Shown: positions 60,890-64,000 of the stretch, one piece after another | Layout: each line of letters begins with the position of its first letter | Numbering within the stretch: the stretch's first letter is position 1 | Assembly (NCBI RefSeq): GCF_001949145.1 | Contig: NW_019091694.1 | Span: forward strand, 64,001-128,000 | DNA length: 64,000 bases | Origin: Acanthaster planci | Taxonomy: Eukaryota; Echinodermata; Asteroidea; Valvatida; Acanthasteridae | Reading direction: 5' to 3' | Position numbers and translations under genes: made by a program | The notes under the pieces: generated by a model | Told to the model about the DNA's origin: nothing | Databases searched by the model: none | Seen by the model: the letters and a program-made list of their open reading frames with translations, nothing else

Positions 60890-61200
60890 TGGTGTATTTT
60901 TCGATTGCATGCGTCAAAGCGTGGCCCAGCGTGTTCAAGGTAACTCCGGGAATTTGAGGGTTTTTTTGTGGAGCACAAAGCGGAGAAGGAAATCTAAAAA
61001 AGAAACGTACGTCAAGGGAAGCACGTGTAATAGGTTTTCAATGGAATTTCAAAACCAAGCGTGGGCTGGCTTTGTTGGGACTGGATGTTTTGTAACCTGT
61101 TGCATGCGAAACCCAAATAGGTTTGGGCCAAGCCTTGCGTGAAGTGGCCTTCGTCATTTCTATGCGGAGTGGGTACCTTGGCCCTCAAAGAACTAAATAT
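60890..61200 (+). promoter_or_regulatory. CpG-richer stretch upstream of foxn exon, possible alternative promoter
   Basis: CpG is more frequent here than in the preceding kilobases (GATTGCATGCGTCAAAGCGT, AAACGTACGTCAAGG, CATTTCTATGCGG). It lies 0.4-0.7 kb before the acceptor at 61561. It may be a second, nearer start region for foxn. No TATA box or defined start can be given. Confidence 0.25.
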
Positions 61201-61562
61201 GAATCATTGTTGAGGCATTTACCCAAACTTCCCCGAGCAAGCAAGGAAAAGAAATCAGTGACCGTTAATTTCAAATGAGGCTCCATTGATATTCAGAGCA
61301 AGGTATTCACATGTAAATCTGGTGGTGGCTTGCCCCTGATCGTGCAGCAAGAAGAAAAAGTTTGTGTTCAGTCTCGCCTGAGTTACAGTTGGCATTGCAC
61401 TGAACTTAAGTAAAAGAAAAATGATCCTCATCTTAAAATGGCAGGTTTGTATTGGTTGAAATAGAACTTCACAATTATTAAGCTACTGTTATTTGTTTGC
61501 CAGTGACATAAAGTGTTTCAGGTTTTGATCTTATGATCTGACTGTCTTTTTTTTTGCAATAG

Positions 61563-62175
61563 GTGGTAGCCTGCCACCATGCCGCCCAATCGTAAACCAG
61601 AGCGTCTGCTGAAGAGACACCTAACACTAGGCCTGAGCAAGAGCTTCCCCAGTGCCACGCTGTCCCGGGCCCTGGGTAGCCGGGTTCCCATGGACCTGAG
61701 CAGCAGCAACTGCAGCTTTGCCGAGATCATCAAGCTGGAGAAGGGTGGCGGTGCCATGGAGGATGACGAGCTGCGGCCGTTGAGCTGGCTGCACAGCACC
61801 GACCTGCTCAAGGACATGAACCTGGACGATGATGAAGGGGAGGATGGCCATGCCAAGGAGAACAATGCTGCCGGCGCCGGCGAAGGTGTGATGGCCCGGT
61901 ACGGCGGCCTAGCGGGGGACGAGCAGGACGGGCCCGTGGACCCCAAGCGGCACATCAACAGCAAGCCACCCTTTTCCTTCAGCTGTCTGATCTTCATGGC
62001 CATTGAGGACTCTCCGCTGAAACGTCTTCCAGTTAAAGACATTTACCAGTGGATACAGGACCACTTTCCCTACTTCCACAATGCCCCCACGGGCTGGAAG
62101 AACTCTGTCAGGCACAACCTGTCGCTCAACAAATGCTTCCGTAAAGTGGACAAAATCAAGGGACAGATCAGCTTG
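61563..62175 (+). CDS. foxn3: Forkhead box N2/N3-type transcription factor, first coding exon (N-terminal 199 residues; partial)
   Basis: A nuclear DNA-binding repressor of the FOXN2/FOXN3 (CHES1) group. Acceptor TTTTTGCAATAG ends at 61562; ATG at 61579 in a strong context (GCCACCATGC). Residues 59-75 ([17 protein letters not shown]) match the FOXN3 block GAMEDEELTNLNWLH. The forkhead domain starts near residue 129: [20 protein letters not shown], then [11 protein letters not shown] and the recognition helix [16 protein letters not shown] (172-187). Relative to vertebrates Tyr is Phe in KPPFSFS. The exon ends CAGCTTG|GTAAGC in phase 0 before the GKGSLWCIDP part, which must lie beyond the window. 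Residues 82-122 form an acidic, Gly-rich linker without similarity. Invertebrates usually have one gene for FOXN2 and FOXN3, so the symbol is approximate. Confidence 0.92.
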
Positions 62176-64000
62176 GTAAGCCTTAACATCCATTCTGTCT
62201 GATGTCTTGAAAATAGGAAAAGTTTCCCATTGCAGTTCACTTGAAGATTAATTTACCTGGTCATTAAGGCACTACACATTATATCGTCGGTGTGTGTGTC
62301 AGGTAGCATAAATTTTGGTTTTGTAGAGTGTTCCAGGCTTTGCATGCCTTGCTGCCACTTTGTTATGTGATAGCCCAGTGTATATTTATTCAGCCTGGCT
62401 AAAACTAAAATTCTAACAGTTTTGAAAGTATCCAGTTTAGAAATCAATCGGCAGGGGATTTCCCCCCCCCCCCAATGAGTGCTTCAGTTTCACATTCTCA
62501 GTAACTCCTGTTGCTGATTACCAAAACCTTAATAAAAAGGTAACTTAAGAATTCATTAGTAATAAACCGACAGTTATGAGCAGGGCACCCTGCGCTTCAC
62601 TTCCTGGGTTCTGTGCTTGGGGACCCTTCAGGAGTCGGACTGGATTTCCCTGTTCAGTTGTTGCCCACTTGTAGCCCTGCTGCACAGCTGCTGCCTGCCC
62701 TGGCAAAACAAAGGCTTCCCCTGGCAGGACATCTGCTCTGAGGTGTTGCCATGCCGACAGAAAAACAAACCAAGATGCAAAGATTTAATTACCTTTGTCC
62801 TCCTCTCCCCCCCCCACTCCCTCAGTCTCTCTATCTGGGGCAGCACAATAAAACTCCTTCCGTTCTTCTTTTCCCCGTCCAGCTTGTAGTACCTCTGTGC
62901 ATTTTTTGTTATGATGATGAATAGCACAATAACTCTTTTCACTGTTCTGCTAACACCTGTCCCCCCTCCACTGTTATGGGGCCATTAGTATTGTTAACCT
63001 GTCTCTGTGGAGTTTCTGTCCAAAGCGGAGAAGCAAATTGAATATGTACAACCAATTTGAACGTCTTTGTCAGCTGAAGATGATTGTGGGAAAGCGTATT
63101 TAATGTGAGTGGGATTGGGGCAACTCCTGCCGTGCATTCTGTGCGGTAGTTTTCAAGGCAGAAAAGATTAAAATCTCATCATGACAGGTCGGACAATAAC
63201 TTGTGCCAACTGACAGTTTACCTGTTTACCAAGTTTAACTTGGTACTTGTGGCATGGTTTTTTTCAGTGTCACGGCTCCCCCTTTTTGGCCATCCCACTT
63301 GTGGGAAGATACCGGTACAATATACCGCTACATTGTAATCAGCTGAGATTAACCCAAATGTGCTTTGGAGTGTCAAGTCCAATTCTCCAATTTAAATCTG
63401 CTAAGTGATACTCTGGATAGGCCATAGGCCGCTGTGTTCCAGCTGCCAGTTGTTGCTTTGTTTGGTCCCCCCCCCTTTTTCCAGCTTAAAAAAAGGAATC
63501 GGCCTTTGCAGCAGTTCAGGCTGTGATGGAGCAAGTGGCTGGGAAATAAGTTTGCAACTCGAACTAATCAAAATTGAAGTGTTTGACATAGCTTCAGCCC
63601 GCTATTAGCTTGCAGAAATGCAGAATGAAGTTCAGGACAATGCGGTATAATGGCGTTGCTGATAATAGGCCAACGTGGATACTACTTGATGTGTGAATCT
63701 GGGTACATGTACCAACTCCCTTTAGCCTGTGTACTTTTTTATCAAAAGGTCCAGGATAGGGCAAAAGGTTCACTCTCCAAGTGTAGGTCATGTATGGTGA
63801 TAAGAGTGTGTTGTGTAGTCTGTGGGTACTTCAAAACAACAATGGACTGGCCTTCTGATTGTATGCCTAGAAGTGTTTGGAAGGGTGACGTCACTGTGTG
63901 CTTTCAAAGGTGGTCAGAGTTTTGAGTGATGAAATGAATAAATGCAGTTGAGTGTAAAGTTTTGGGGAAAAATTAAAGCCTGGTGTCATGCCTTTTTTTG
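62176..64000 (+). other. foxn intron (incomplete), no exon seen
   Basis: Starts at the GTAAGC donor. I searched for the next forkhead exon (GKGSLWC-type) and did not find it, so the intron runs past the right edge. It holds short homopolymer C and T runs and no recognised repeat or gene. Confidence 0.6.

Larger units (their letters stand above)
26124..61562 (+). other. Probable long first intron / upstream regulatory region of foxn, no protein gene seen
   Basis: I examined this 35 kb for coding exons on both strands and recognise none; the open frames are short and without family motifs. CpG is sparse over most of it, as expected for a methylated transcribed body. Contents listed separately: minisatellites, SINE and MITE fragments, X-box-like sites. 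Stretches such as 46900-47080, 49270-49520, 55040-55400, 57340-57480 and 58270-58420 look less AT-rich and non-repetitive, and are the parts I would test first for conserved enhancers. Confidence 0.4.

Overview
The window is animal (metazoan) nuclear DNA. Genes are split into short exons (50-224 bp) with GT-AG or GC-AG introns, DNA between exons is AT-leaning, and repeats of the SINE, MITE and minisatellite types are scattered throughout. Proteins resemble vertebrate orthologues clearly but not closely. The self-complementary motif TACATG is very common. This suits a marine invertebrate such as an echinoderm, hemichordate, amphioxus or lophotrochozoan; the species cannot be fixed from what I can see.

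Two protein-coding genes are supported, both on the + strand. (1) 1-~19,400: a complete gnpat orthologue (peroxisomal dihydroxyacetone-phosphate acyltransferase, first step of ether-lipid/plasmalogen synthesis). It has a probable non-coding first exon at 1-128 and 15 coding exons between 3,321 and 18,473. These join in frame to 665 residues, with the HX4D acyltransferase motif and a C-terminal AKL peroxisomal signal. (2) 61,579-62,175: the first coding exon of a foxn2/3 (forkhead N, CHES1-type) transcription factor, 199 residues, ending inside the forkhead domain. The remaining exons lie beyond the right edge.

Between them, ~19.4-61.5 kb has no convincing protein gene. CpG content is clearly higher at ~23.4-26.1 kb than downstream. 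That zone holds promoter-type motifs (E-box, inverted CCAAT, CRE, NRF1-like) and a possible non-coding first exon with a strong splice donor at 26,124. The likeliest reading is that ~26.1-61.56 kb is a long first intron of the fox gene, holding regulatory DNA: several RFX X-box-like sites, including a dense cluster at 59.90-60.28 kb. This is inference.

Repeats: at least five fold-back/MITE-like inverted repeats, two or three tRNA-derived SINE-like fragments, a 17-unit 35-bp minisatellite at 45.2-45.8 kb, a 26-bp array at 33.7 kb, and a ~55-bp array in gnpat intron 12 whose unit copies the end of the preceding exon together with its splice donor. The last is the most unusual structure seen. 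The two genes have no obvious joint function.
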